From: Sellimonas sp963559135
Lineage (GTDB): Bacteria > Bacillota > Clostridia > Lachnospirales > Lachnospiraceae
Assembly: GCA_963559135.1 (NCBI GenBank)
Contig: CAUWJP010000007.1
Coordinates: 1-64,000 of the forward strand
Direction of reading: 5' to 3'
DNA: 64,000 bases
In this document: one piece after another, positions 7,092 through 16,028 of the stretch
How the letters are laid out: each line of letters opens with the position of its first letter
Numbering within the stretch: the first letter of the stretch is position 1
Made by a program: the position numbers and the translations under genes
The notes under the pieces: model-generated
What the model saw: only the letters and a program-made list of their open reading frames with translations
What the model was told of the DNA's origin: nothing
The model's database searches: none

Positions 7092-8330
7092 ATGAAGAGA
7101 AGAGTAGTTGTAACAGGACTGGGAGCGATCACTCCGATCGGAAACAGCGTACCGGAATTCTGGGAAGGAGTTAAAGCGGGAAAAGTAGGAATCGGAGAGA
7201 TTACGAAATTTGACACTTCTGATTATAAAGTAAAGATTGCGGCTGAGGTCAAGGATTTCGAGCCGAAAAACTATATGGATTTTAAAGCGGCAAAGAGAAT
7301 GGAAGCATTTTCACAGTATGCGGTTGCCGCTGCGCTGGAAGCATGTAAAGATGCCGCCCTTGATATGGAACAGGAGGATCCGTTCCGTGTCGGAGTGATT
7401 GTAGGATCCGGAATCGGAAGCCTGCAGACTGTAGAAAGAGAATATACAAAGATTGTAGAAAAAGGACCAAACAGGGTACATCCGTTAATGGTGCCTCTGA
7501 TGATCTCCAACATGGCGGCAGGAAATGTTTCCATTCAGCTTGGAGCAAGAGGAAAATGTACGAACGTTGTGACAGCATGTGCATCCGGAACCCACTGTAT
7601 TGGAGATGCATTCCGTGCCATTCAGTACGGGGATGCAGAAGTGATGTTTGCAGGCGGTACGGAAAGTGCCATCTGCCAGACAGGTGTGGCAGGATTTACT
7701 GCCCTGACTGCCCTGACCACATCCAATGATCCGATGCGCGCGTCCATTCCGTTTGATAAGGACAGAAGTGGATTCGTTCTTGGTGAAGGAGCTGGTATCG
7801 TTGTTCTGGAAGAGTTGGAGCATGCGAAAGCAAGAGGTGCAAAGATTTACGCAGAAGTAGTAGGATACGGTGCGACAGGTGATGCTTACCACATCACGTC
7901 CCCGATTGAAGACGGAAGCGGTGCGGCACGTGCTATGACAGATGCTATGAAAGAGGCAGGCGCAAAACCGGAAGATATTACTTATATCAACGCACACGGA
8001 ACAAGTACACACCACAACGATCTGTTTGAGACAATCGCCATCAAATCTGCTCTCGGAGATGCGGCAAAAGATGTGGTTGTCAACTCTACCAAGTCCATGA
8101 TCGGACATTTGCTCGGAGCGGCAGGTGGAGTTGAGTTCGTAACAATCGTAAAATCCGTGGAGGAAGGATTTATCCACCAGACAATGGGAACAGAAAATGT
8201 TGATGAAGAATGTGACTTAAACTATGCAGTCGGCGCGCCGGTTGAGAAGGAAGTCCGCTATGCCATGAGCAACTCCCTTGGATTTGGCGGACACAACGCG
8301 ACCCTTCTGATCAAAAAATACGAGGAATAG
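7092..8330 (+). CDS. fabF: 3-oxoacyl-ACP synthase II (KAS II)
   Basis: Condenses acyl-ACP with malonyl-ACP in each elongation round. The 412-aa ketosynthase has Cys163 (TACASGTH), His302 (NAHGTSTHHND) and His339 (SMIGHLLGAAGG), the C-H-H triad of KAS I/II enzymes. It is full length with a normal N-terminus (KRRVVVTGLGAITPIG). The start follows AAGGAGA. It is the only elongating ketosynthase in the operon, so it probably performs all chain extensions. With no FabA or FabB visible, the source of unsaturated fatty acids is not evident here. Confidence 0.96.
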   Translation: MKRRVVVTGLGAITPIGNSVPEFWEGVKAGKVGIGEITKFDTSDYKVKIAAEVKDFEPKNYMDFKAAKRMEAFSQYAVAAALEACKDAALDMEQEDPFRVGVIVGSGIGSLQTVEREYTKIVEKGPNRVHPLMVPLMISNMAAGNVSIQLGARGKCTNVVTACASGTHCIGDAFRAIQYGDAEVMFAGGTESAICQTGVAGFTALTALTTSNDPMRASIPFDKDRSGFVLGEGAGIVVLEELEHAKARGAKIYAEVVGYGATGDAYHITSPIEDGSGAARAMTDAMKEAGAKPEDITYINAHGTSTHHNDLFETIAIKSALGDAAKDVVVNSTKSMIGHLLGAAGGVEFVTIVKSVEEGFIHQTMGTENVDEECDLNYAVGAPVEKEVRYAMSNSLGFGGHNATLLIKKYEE

Positions 8331-8342
8331 GAGAGTGTAGAT

Positions 8343-8807
8343 ATGGAACTGGAACAGCTTTTAAAACTGATCAATACGGTTTCGGATTCGAAGCTTACAG
8401 AATTCAAATATGAGACAGAGAGTGTCTGCATCAAAATGGGAAAAGAAAGCAGTGTCAAAGTCATTACGGCCGACGCACAGACGGCAGCTCCGGCGGCAGT
8501 ACAGGGAGCCGTAATTGCTGCGCAGGAAGTGACAGCGGCACCGGAAGCTTCCAAGGAGCCAAAGGAACAGGGCGGCAAGATTGTAGCTTCTCCGCTTGTT
8601 GGAACATTCTATGCGGCTCCGTCTGAGGATGCAGATCCGTATGTGCAGGTGGGGGACAAGGTGAAGAAGGGACAGGTCCTTGCCATCGTGGAAGCAATGA
8701 AACTGATGAATGAAATTGAAAGTGAATATGACGGAACAGTAGAGGAGATTCTTGTGGAAAACGCACAGGGAGTAGAATATGGACAGCCTCTGTTCCGGAT
8801 TAGATAA
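8343..8807 (+). CDS. accB: Biotin carboxyl carrier protein of acetyl-CoA carboxylase
   Basis: Carries CO2 on biotin between AccC and the carboxyltransferase. The 154-aa protein has the usual layout: an N-terminal helical region (residues 1-45), an Ala/Pro/Glu-rich linker (46-78) and a C-terminal biotinyl domain with the target Lys120 in VEAMKLMNEIES. It starts 12 bases after fabF and ends 15 bases before fabZ. The biotin ligase is not in the window. Confidence 0.96.
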   Translation: MELEQLLKLINTVSDSKLTEFKYETESVCIKMGKESSVKVITADAQTAAPAAVQGAVIAAQEVTAAPEASKEPKEQGGKIVASPLVGTFYAAPSEDADPYVQVGDKVKKGQVLAIVEAMKLMNEIESEYDGTVEEILVENAQGVEYGQPLFRIR

Positions 8808-8822
8808 TTGAGGTGAAACAGG

Positions 8823-9251
8823 ATGAAACATCTGGGAATTAAAGAGATTGAAGCAATTCTGCCGCACCGCCACCCGTTTCTTCTGGTGGATTATATCGAA
8901 GATTACGAACCGGGCGAATTTGCGACAGGTTATAAATGTGTGACATTCCGGGAGGATTTCTTCCGGGGACATTTTCCTCAGGAACCGGTAATGCCGGGTG
9001 TTCTGACTGTAGAGGCGCTGGCGCAGGTCGGAGCGGTTGCGATCCTGAGCAAAGAGGAAAACAAAGGAAAGATCGCATACTTTGGTGGAATCAACAAATG
9101 TAAATTTAAAGGGAAAATTGTTCCGGGAGACAAAGTCAAACTGGAAACAAGAATCATCAAACAGAAAGGACCGGTTGGTGTAGGGGAAGCCATCGCAAGT
9201 GTGGACGGTAAAGTCGTTGTGAGCGCTGAACTGACCTTCATGGTCGGCTAG
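8823..9251 (+). CDS. fabZ: 3-hydroxyacyl-ACP dehydratase
   Basis: Dehydrates 3-hydroxyacyl-ACP to trans-2-enoyl-ACP, the FabK substrate. The 142-aa hot-dog protein has catalytic His50 (GHFPQEPVMPG) and Glu64 (VEALAQ), plus the N-terminal PHRHPFLLVD motif. Some Firmicute FabZ homologues (FabN) also isomerise to make unsaturated chains. I see no feature that decides this, and no second FabZ or FabM is nearby. Confidence 0.95.
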   Translation: MKHLGIKEIEAILPHRHPFLLVDYIEDYEPGEFATGYKCVTFREDFFRGHFPQEPVMPGVLTVEALAQVGAVAILSKEENKGKIAYFGGINKCKFKGKIVPGDKVKLETRIIKQKGPVGVGEAIASVDGKVVVSAELTFMVG

Positions 9252-9286
9252 ATGAGAAAAAGATAAAAACGAGGTCGGAGGCAGAT

Positions 9287-10621
9287 ATGATTAAGAAGGT
9301 TTTGATTGCAAACAGGGGTGAAATTGCGGTACGGATTATCCGTGCGTGCCGTGAGATGGGAATCGAAACGGTTGCGGTATATTCGGAAGCAGACAGAGAA
9401 GCACTGCACACACAGCTTGCGGACGAGGCTGTCTGCATCGGGCCGGCTCCTTCTTCAGAGAGTTATCTGAGTATGGATAAAATCTTAAGTGCGACAATGA
9501 TTACCGGAGCGGACGCAATTCATCCAGGATTCGGATTTTTGTCCGAGAACAGCAGATTTGCCGAGCTTTGTGAAAAATGCAATATTACATTTATAGGACC
9601 AAAAGCGGAAGTGATTGAGAAACTCGGAAACAAAGCCGAGGCGAGAAATACGATGATATCTGCCCAAGTTCCGGTCATTCCGGGAAGTACAGAGCCGATT
9701 TTCGATGAAGAAAAAGGTGCGGTAGAGGCAGATCGGATCGGTTATCCGGTCATTGTGAAAGCGGCGCTTGGTGGAGGCGGAAAAGGCATGCGTGTAGCGA
9801 AGACTCCGGAGGAGTTTTCCAAGGCATTTACGACAGCCCAGAAAGAAGCAAAGGCAGCCTTCGGCGACGATATGATGTATATCGAACATTTTGTGGAACA
9901 TCCGCGTCATATTGAGTTCCAGATTCTGGCGGACCGCTACGGCAATGTCGTCCATCTGGGAGAGAGGGACTGTTCCATCCAGAGAAACCATCAGAAGATG
10001 ATCGAAGAGTCTCCGTCTCTTGCACTGAGCGACGAGCTTCGGCAGAAGATGGGAGAAGCGGCTGTAAAGGCAGCGAAAGCGGCCAATTATGAAAATGCAG
10101 GTACCATCGAGTTCTTACTTGAGAAGAATGGTAGATTCTATTTTATGGAAATGAACACAAGAATTCAGGTAGAGCATCCGGTAACTGAGTGGGTAACCGG
10201 AATTGACCTGGTAAAAGAGCAGATCCGTATTGCATCCGGGGATCACTTAACGATCAGACAGGAGGATGTCAAACTGACCGGACATGCGATTGAATGTCGT
10301 ATTAATGCGGAAAATCCGGCAAAGAACTTCCGCCCGTCACCGGGAACCATCACGGATATCTATCTTCCGGGAGGAAAGGGTGTGAGGATAGATTCTGCAA
10401 TCTACAGCGGCTATACGGTACCGCCGTACTATGACTCCATGCTGGCAAAACTGATTGTCCATGCAAAGTCAAGACCGGAAGCGATCAGAAAAATGCGAAG
10501 CGCCCTTGGGGAGGTCATCATCGAAGGAATCGATACAAATATTGACTATCTGTACGAACTGATCAATCATCCGGATTATCAGAGCGGAAATATTGATATT
10601 GAGTTTATCGAGCGTTTGTAG
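9287..10621 (+). CDS. accC: Biotin carboxylase subunit of acetyl-CoA carboxylase
   Basis: ATP-dependent carboxylation of biotin on AccB. The 444-aa ATP-grasp enzyme has the N-terminal motif KVLIANRGEIAVRI, the glycine loop LGGGGKGMR (about residues 162-170) and the catalytic EMNTRIQVEHPVTE block (about 287-300). The length is normal for a stand-alone AccC. The ATG at 9287 is preceded by GGAGG. It ends 12 bases before the fused carboxyltransferase gene, completing the carboxylase within the operon. Confidence 0.97.
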   Translation: MIKKVLIANRGEIAVRIIRACREMGIETVAVYSEADREALHTQLADEAVCIGPAPSSESYLSMDKILSATMITGADAIHPGFGFLSENSRFAELCEKCNITFIGPKAEVIEKLGNKAEARNTMISAQVPVIPGSTEPIFDEEKGAVEADRIGYPVIVKAALGGGGKGMRVAKTPEEFSKAFTTAQKEAKAAFGDDMMYIEHFVEHPRHIEFQILADRYGNVVHLGERDCSIQRNHQKMIEESPSLALSDELRQKMGEAAVKAAKAANYENAGTIEFLLEKNGRFYFMEMNTRIQVEHPVTEWVTGIDLVKEQIRIASGDHLTIRQEDVKLTGHAIECRINAENPAKNFRPSPGTITDIYLPGGKGVRIDSAIYSGYTVPPYYDSMLAKLIVHAKSRPEAIRKMRSALGEVIIEGIDTNIDYLYELINHPDYQSGNIDIEFIERL

Positions 10622-10633
10622 GAGTGAAAAGAC

Positions 10634-12346
10634 ATGAAATTATCTAATATGTTCAAAAAGACAGAACGAAAAAACTACATAACGATTCATACTTCAGATA
10701 AAAAGGGAAAACCGGAGGTGCCGGAAGGTCTGCTGAAAAAATGTAATGCGTGCAAGGCAGCGATTGTGACAGAAGATGTCAAGAACAATTATTATATCTG
10801 CCCGAAGTGCCACAATTACTTCCGGGTACATGCCAGAAGAAGAGTGGAGATGATCGCGGATGAAGGAACATTTGAAGAGTGGGATCACGGCCTGAATGCA
10901 GGCAACCCGTTAAGCTTTCCAGGATATGAGGAAAAGGTGAGGGCCCTTCAGGAGAAGACAAATCTGGATGAGGCAGTCATGACCGGAAAAGCGCAGATCA
11001 ATGGAAATGACGTGGTACTTGGCGTCTGTGACGGACGTTTTATGATGGCAAGCATGGGATGGGCAGTCGGAGAGAAGATCGCCCGTGCCGTAGAGAAGGC
11101 TACCGAGGAGAAACTGCCGGTGATCATTTTTGCCTGTTCCGGTGGAGCCAGAATGCAGGAAGGAATAGTATCCCTGATGCAGATGGCAAAGACATCCGCA
11201 GCTTTGAAAAAGCACAGCGACGCAGGGCTTCTTTATATCTCTGTTCTGACTAATCCGACGACCGGTGGGGTGACGGCAAGTTTTGGAATGCTTGGCGATA
11301 TCATTCTGGCAGAGCCAAAAGCATTGATCGGTTTTGCAGGACCACGTGTCATCGAGCAGACGATCGGACAGAAGCTTCCGGAAGGATTTCAGAAATCCGA
11401 GTTCTTGCTGGAGCATGGTTTTATCGACCGGATTGTAGAGCGGGAAGAGATGAAAGAAGTGCTTGCTTCCATTCTTGAGATGCATAAAGCAGGCGGGGCT
11501 GAGGAAAACTGGCGGAAAGAATACTGTCAGGGCGAAGGAGAAGAAAAGCGCGCGCCATATAAGGGATTGACTTCCTGGGAGAGAGTTCAGATCTCCAGGA
11601 AGAAAGAACGCCCGGTTGGAAGCGATTATATCAGTACCTTGTTTACGGATTTCATAGAATTCCATGGAGACCGTTATTTTAAAGATGATAAGGCGATTGT
11701 CGGAGGAATTGCAAGATTCCACGGAATGCCTGTAACAGTTATTGCGCAGGAGAAGGGGACATCCACGAAGGATAATATTCTGCACAACTTTGGAATGCCG
11801 TCCCCGGATGGATACCGGAAAGCGCTGCGCCTTATGAAGCAGGCGGAGAAATTCCACCGTCCGGTGATATGTTATGTTGATACACCGGGAGCGTTCTGTG
11901 GGCTGGAAGCAGAAGAACGCGGTCAGGGGGAGGCAATTGCAAAGAATATTTACGAGATGTCATCCTTGAAAACGCCGATTGTATCCATTGTAACCGGAGA
12001 AGGCGGAAGCGGCGGTGCCCTTGCCATGGCTACCGCGGACGAAGTGTGGATGTTGGAGAACTCCATCTACTCTATTCTTTCTCCGGAAGGATTTGCATCT
12101 ATTCTCTGGAAGGACAGTAAACGGGCAAAAGAGGCGGCAGGAGTTATGAAGCTCACGGCAAACCATTTAAAGAGCATGGATATTGTTGAGCAGGTAATTC
12201 CGGAGCCGGATAATTTCACTTCCGCAAATCTGGAGGAAGTGGCAGATAGATTGGACAGAAGTCTGAAGAAATTTATTTGTGAGTACATGGAGATGGATAC
12301 AGATGCTCTGGTTGAGAAGCGTTACCAGAGATTCCGTCGGATGTAG
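10634..12346 (+). CDS. accDA: Acetyl-CoA carboxylase carboxyltransferase, beta-alpha fusion (AccD-AccA)
   Basis: Transfers the carboxyl group from biotin to acetyl-CoA to give malonyl-CoA. This 570-aa chain joins two normally separate subunits. Residues 1 to about 285 are AccD-like, with a zinc ribbon (Cys37, Cys40, Cys56, Cys59) and the crotonase-like core (ACSGGARMQEG, TNPTTGGVTASFG). From about residue 300 it is AccA-like (FHGDRYFKDDKAIVGG, TPGAFCGLEAEERGQ, GEGGSGGALA). The junction near residues 286-305 is short and charged. There is no internal stop or ribosome site suggesting two proteins, so a true fusion is likely. Compared with separate AccD plus AccA (about 600 aa together), little is missing except some AccA N-terminal helix. 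Confidence 0.93.
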   Translation: MKLSNMFKKTERKNYITIHTSDKKGKPEVPEGLLKKCNACKAAIVTEDVKNNYYICPKCHNYFRVHARRRVEMIADEGTFEEWDHGLNAGNPLSFPGYEEKVRALQEKTNLDEAVMTGKAQINGNDVVLGVCDGRFMMASMGWAVGEKIARAVEKATEEKLPVIIFACSGGARMQEGIVSLMQMAKTSAALKKHSDAGLLYISVLTNPTTGGVTASFGMLGDIILAEPKALIGFAGPRVIEQTIGQKLPEGFQKSEFLLEHGFIDRIVEREEMKEVLASILEMHKAGGAEENWRKEYCQGEGEEKRAPYKGLTSWERVQISRKKERPVGSDYISTLFTDFIEFHGDRYFKDDKAIVGGIARFHGMPVTVIAQEKGTSTKDNILHNFGMPSPDGYRKALRLMKQAEKFHRPVICYVDTPGAFCGLEAEERGQGEAIAKNIYEMSSLKTPIVSIVTGEGGSGGALAMATADEVWMLENSIYSILSPEGFASILWKDSKRAKEAAGVMKLTANHLKSMDIVEQVIPEPDNFTSANLEEVADRLDRSLKKFICEYMEMDTDALVEKRYQRFRRM

Positions 12347-12361
12347 GAAAGGAACGAAAAA

Positions 12362-13426
12362 GTGAATACAAAATGGCCGCCGATTTCGCTCGGCGATAAA
12401 CAAATCAAAGTTCCTCTTATTCAAGGAGGAATGGGTGTCGGTATCAGCCTGGGAGGGCTTGCCGGCGCTGTTGCAAAAGAGGGAGCGGCGGGGATTATTT
12501 CCAACGCGCAGATCGGATTTGGGGAAGTGGATTTTGAAAAAGATTCGTTTCAGGCCAACTTGCGGGCCATGGAAAGTGAATACCAAAAGGCCAGGGAGAT
12601 CGCTCCGGACGGAGTGATCGGATTTAACATCATGGTGGCGCTGAAACATTATGAGGAATATGTAAGACATGCGGCAGCTATCGGGTGCGATCTGATTATT
12701 TCGGGTGCCGGACTGCCGACAGACCTTCCGCGTTATGTGGAGGGAACTGATACGAAAATTGCTCCGATTGTTTCTACCGAAAAATCGGCGAAAGTCATAA
12801 TGAAATACTGGGACAGAAAGTATAATCGGGTCCCAGATCTGCTTGTGATTGAAGGACCGAAGGCTGGAGGACATCTTGGATTTACAAAAGAGCAGCTTGA
12901 AGTATTTGACGATGCAGAATATAATAAGGAAGTGAAATCCATCTTAAAGGCCGTGCGGGAGTACGAAAAAAAATATGAAAGAAAGATTCCGGTTGTCCTG
13001 GCAGGCGGCATTGACACAAAAGAGAAGGTGGAAGCCGCTATGGCGCTTGGCGTGGACGGCGTGCAGACGGCGAGCCGTTTCGTGACAACCGAAGAATGTG
13101 ATGCTGATATCCGTTATAAAGAAGCGTACATAAACGCCAGAGAAGAGGATATCTGCATTGTGACAAGTCCGGTGGGCATGCCGGGGCGTGCAATCTTAAA
13201 TCCATTTATGAAAAGAGTGATGGACGGGGAAAAATTTACTCCGAAGAAATGCCTTGGATGTCTTCAAAAATGCAATCCGGCCGAAATTCCGTACTGCATT
13301 ACAGAACGTCTCGTAGCAGCAGCCAGAGGAGATGTGGAGGAAGCACTTCTTTTTTGTGGAAAAGAGGCGTACAGACAGCAGAAAATCACGACAGTCAGAG
13401 AAGTGATCGGTTCACTGATGGGATAA
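12362..13426 (+). CDS. FabK/nitronate monooxygenase-like FMN protein with C-terminal cysteine cluster
   Basis: A 354-aa TIM-barrel flavoprotein related to FabK and nitronate monooxygenase: LIQGGMGVG near residue 19, IEGPKAGGHLG with His171, and VVLAGGIDT near 211. It starts with GTG at 12362 behind GGAAAGGA. Unlike the FabK at 4433 it carries Cys297, Cys300, Cys304 and Cys312 (CLGCLQKC...C) near the C-terminus, a spacing that could bind an iron-sulfur cluster or zinc. Its place between accDA and fabT suggests a role in fatty acid metabolism, such as a second enoyl reductase or a detoxifying oxidoreductase. That is inference; the sequence does not settle the substrate. Confidence 0.75.
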   Translation: MNTKWPPISLGDKQIKVPLIQGGMGVGISLGGLAGAVAKEGAAGIISNAQIGFGEVDFEKDSFQANLRAMESEYQKAREIAPDGVIGFNIMVALKHYEEYVRHAAAIGCDLIISGAGLPTDLPRYVEGTDTKIAPIVSTEKSAKVIMKYWDRKYNRVPDLLVIEGPKAGGHLGFTKEQLEVFDDAEYNKEVKSILKAVREYEKKYERKIPVVLAGGIDTKEKVEAAMALGVDGVQTASRFVTTEECDADIRYKEAYINAREEDICIVTSPVGMPGRAILNPFMKRVMDGEKFTPKKCLGCLQKCNPAEIPYCITERLVAAARGDVEEALLFCGKEAYRQQKITTVREVIGSLMG

Positions 13427-13473
13427 GAATAAGGACAAGACGAAAGATAGACAGGTAAAGGAGCTAAAAAAAC

Positions 13474-13920
13474 GTGGACGCATACAGGGCAATCAATGAA
13501 ATCCTGGTTCATTTGTTCAATGAAATCTGGGAGCTCGAAGGAAAAGCAGTGATTACAGAAGAATATAAGGACATTACGAACAATGATATGCATATTATTG
13601 AAGCAGTGGGCCTCGGAGAAGGAAACAATATGTCAGCAATCGCAAAAAAACTGAAAATCACTGTTGGATCTCTTACTACCTCAATGAACAGTCTTGTCAA
13701 TAAAAAGTATGTGGTCCGGGAGAGGAGCGCTCAGGACAGAAGAGTGGTCAATATCCGCCTGACCAAAAAGGGAGAGAAGGCATACCACCATCATGCAGAG
13801 TTTCACAGAAAAATGACGGAAGCAGTCGTATCTGCCCTAGCAGAGGATGAGATCCCAGTCCTCGTCAAAACACTGGACAGTCTGTCTGACTTTTTCAAAT
13901 CCTACCGGGAACAGTATTGA
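13474..13920 (+). CDS. fabT: MarR-family regulator FabT, repressor of fatty acid synthesis
   Basis: A 148-aa winged-helix protein of the MarR family. The recognition region is MSAIAKKLKITVGSLTTSMN (about residues 53-72) and the wing contains RSAQDRRVVNIRLTKKG. In streptococci FabT binds acyl-ACP and then represses fab genes. Here the first operon promoter has a near-perfect FabT palindrome (3010-3026), so the assignment rests on both protein and site. The start is GTG at 13474 behind AAAGGAG with a 10-base spacing; no ATG is available upstream in frame. Unusually, the regulator is the last gene of the operon it should control, which would give negative autoregulation. Confidence 0.88.
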   Translation: MDAYRAINEILVHLFNEIWELEGKAVITEEYKDITNNDMHIIEAVGLGEGNNMSAIAKKLKITVGSLTTSMNSLVNKKYVVRERSAQDRRVVNIRLTKKGEKAYHHHAEFHRKMTEAVVSALAEDEIPVLVKTLDSLSDFFKSYREQY

Positions 13921-13951
13921 CATGCTTTTGTACCGGATGATACACTGAATA

Positions 13952-13997
13952 AAACAGCCGCAGGGCAGCTTTTATGAGCTGTTTTGCGGCTGTTGTT
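13952..13997 (+). terminator. Terminator of the fatty acid operon
   Basis: AACAGCCGCA pairs with TGCGGCTGTT, with a second nested stem AGCT/AGCT inside, followed by TGTTGT. It lies 32 bases after the fabT stop. The U-tract is interrupted, so efficiency may be partial. Confidence 0.7.
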
Positions 13998-14058
13998 GTA
14001 ACTGGAAGAATTTTGGAAAGGCCGGAAGGCCTGAAATCGGAAAGGGAGGGAAGAGACG

Positions 14059-14859
14059 GTGAAACGACGGACAGAAAACAAGACGGGAAAGCGGCTTCTG
14101 GCAGGAATCTGCTGTATTGGACTTCTGATGGCGGCAGGATGTAGCAAGAATCAGGAGAAAGCACTGGATCCCAAGGAACTTTACCGGGCTGCAGTGGAGA
14201 AAAATGCAAAGCTGACAGATCTGGACATGACACTGGGAACCAAGATGACAATGGAGCAGGCTGGAGAGACGGTGGATATCGATATGAATGTCGATATGCT
14301 GATGTCCGGATATAACACATCGGATTTACAGTATCAGATGGAGACAGCGACCGCACTCCTTGGACAGAATATTGAGATGACTGCATTTTACACAGACGGT
14401 TACTATTATATGGAGATGTCAGGCCAGAAATTCAAATATCCGTACGATTTGGACCAGATCAAGGAGCAGGTGGAGAACAGCCAGGCAAAGATGGTATCCT
14501 CGGAAGCCATGACGGAACTGACAGCAGAAAAAGAAGGCGAAAATACGAGGCTTACCTTTACCGGAGATCCGGAGAAGATGACCGAATACACGAAAGAACT
14601 TCTTTCCGGAATGCAGACAGGAACAGAAACGGCAGAATTTACAATCGAGAAGGCGGGAGGATCCTATCTGATCAATCCGGACGGTTATTACATCGAAAGT
14701 AACGTTGACATGGATATGGTAATGAATATCAGTGGAAGCGAAGTCAGTGTGAATACACAGGTGACAAGCACAGTCAACAATCCGGGCAAAAAGGTAGAAA
14801 TCACACTGCCGGAAGATCTGTCCTCTTACACAGAAGTATCGCAGGATCTTCTGGGATAA
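14059..14859 (+). CDS. Secreted lipoprotein, DUF6612/LppX-like
   Basis: A 266-aa exported lipoprotein. The N-terminus is basic, then hydrophobic (LLAGICCIGLLMAAG), ending in a lipobox with lipidated Cys28 (AAGC). The mature part is a repetitive beta-rich domain with alternating acidic/methionine strands (DIDMNVDMLMSGY, NVDMDMVMNIS), like the LolA/LppX-fold DUF6612 proteins of Clostridia, whose function is unknown; lipid or surface binding is only a guess. GTG start at 14059 after GGGAGGG. It stands alone between the fab terminator and a decayed gene; no obvious promoter was found. Confidence 0.75.
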   Translation: MKRRTENKTGKRLLAGICCIGLLMAAGCSKNQEKALDPKELYRAAVEKNAKLTDLDMTLGTKMTMEQAGETVDIDMNVDMLMSGYNTSDLQYQMETATALLGQNIEMTAFYTDGYYYMEMSGQKFKYPYDLDQIKEQVENSQAKMVSSEAMTELTAEKEGENTRLTFTGDPEKMTEYTKELLSGMQTGTETAEFTIEKAGGSYLINPDGYYIESNVDMDMVMNISGSEVSVNTQVTSTVNNPGKKVEITLPEDLSSYTEVSQDLLG

Positions 14860-15000
14860 CAAGGCAGATTGATCGGAACGCGCACGTATGCAAAAGTATT
14901 GTCTGTTTTTTGCAGCGTGCGCGAAAATCAATTCTGTTCATATAAGGCAAGAAGGTTGTTCTTGTACTTTTTTGGCATTTATGTTATTGTAAATCATAAC

Positions 15001-15079
15001 TTCCAAGTTCTTTGGAAGAGCTCAAATATCTCCTCCGCGCGGGAGGAGCCATTCTATTTTCCAGCCACAGGTTCTGTGG
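15001..15079. repeat. Cluster of three short hairpins upstream of the Rpn pseudogene
   Basis: Three perfect inverted repeats lie in tandem: TTCCAA/TTGGAA (15001-15017), CTCCTCC/GGAGGAG (15030-15048) and CCACAG/CTGTGG (15065-15079). None is followed by a good U-tract. They occupy most of the 270-base gap between the lipoprotein gene and the pseudogene. The remainder of the gap (14860-15000) shows nothing recognisable. Confidence 0.5.
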
Positions 15080-15129
15080 AATTATCAACCAATCATTTCA
15101 AAATTTTATAACAGAGGAGGAGTCTGCCT

Positions 15130-15955
15130 ATGCATCAAAACACTGTTCCGGATGATTTTCCGGGAAAAAGAAAATCTGTTGTCACTTTACAATGCTTTGA
15201 ACCGGACAGCGTATACAGATCCGGAGGAACTGGAAATTACAACATTGGAAGATGTCATCTATGTCGGGATGAAAAACGATGTCTCATTTTTATTTTCGAG
15301 CATGATGAATCTTTATGAGCATCAGAGCACCTTAAATCCGAACATGCCGCTCAGAGGTTTCTTCTATTTTGGACGGATCTATCAAAATTATGTAAAAGCG
15401 CAGGACGTCGATCTCTATGGCTCAAAACAGATTCCTTTACCGTTTCCGTTCTATGTGGTATTCTATAATGGAAAGGAAGAAGAAGAGGAGTATCGGGAAT
15501 TAAAGCTTTCTGATGCCTTTAAAAAGACAGTGGATACAACGTTTCCCCCAGCATTGGAATGTCAGGCGCTACTGGTGAACATTAACTGGGGACATAATGA
15601 AGAACTGCTGGAACAATGTAAAGTCCTCAGGGATTATTCCTATTTTGTGCATGAGGTCAGGGAACATCTGGATCAGGGGAAGCCGATTGAAGAGGCGGTC
15701 TGGTGAGCAAAAGAGCACTGTATTGAAAAGGATATTCTGAAAGAATTTCTCGAAAAGAACAGCGCGGAGGTGGAAGACGTGATCTTGGAAGAATTTGACC
15801 AGGAATGGCACGAAGCGAAAATCAGGGAGGAAGAACGTGAAAAGCTGTTGATTGAATTGATTCAAAAAAAGCGAAAGAAGGGTATGGAAGACAGCCAAAT
15901 TGCTAAGGAACTGGAACTTTCTGAAGAAAGCCTCCATAAACTGATGAAAGAGTAA
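15130..15955 (+). pseudogene. Rpn/PD-(D/E)XK-family nuclease (transposase-like), broken by frameshift and stop
   Basis: The reading frames together encode a typical ~275-aa Rpn-family (recombination-promoting nuclease) protein: a conserved block IFREKENLLSLYNALN, then LYEHQSTLNPNMPLRGFFYF, then a charged C-terminal helical tail. Two lesions are visible. Near 15147-15150 two bases appear to be missing, so the ATG at 15130 reads out of frame into the conserved block. At 15704-15706 a TGA interrupts the frame, probably from CGA, and the same frame continues to a TAA at 15953-15955. A start further inside (15152) could still yield a 184-aa fragment. The family call comes from recognised motifs; no terminal inverted repeats or target duplications were seen, so this is not an insertion sequence. 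Confidence 0.8.
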
Positions 15956-15958
15956 TAT

Positions 15959-16002
15959 AAAAATCCGGAAAGTCTAATTCAAAGAGACTTTCCGGATTTT
16001 GT
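15959..16002. terminator. Bidirectional intrinsic terminator
   Basis: AAAATCCGGAAAGTCT pairs perfectly with AGACTTTCCGGATTTT. The A-run and T-run on either side make it work in both directions, serving the pseudogene (+) and the convergent yitT-like gene (-). Confidence 0.92.
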
Positions 16003-16028
16003 ATATTTGAGAATAGTTCAGAAAATTA

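Noticed and set aside
15704..15706. In-frame TGA read as selenocysteine
   Set aside because: The protein family has no selenocysteine, no SECIS-like hairpin follows, and a second lesion upstream shows the gene is simply broken.
15130..15955. Insertion sequence
   Set aside because: No terminal inverted repeats or target-site duplication, and the flanks are ordinary terminator and intergenic DNA; the protein family is a nuclease often mislabelled as a transposase.
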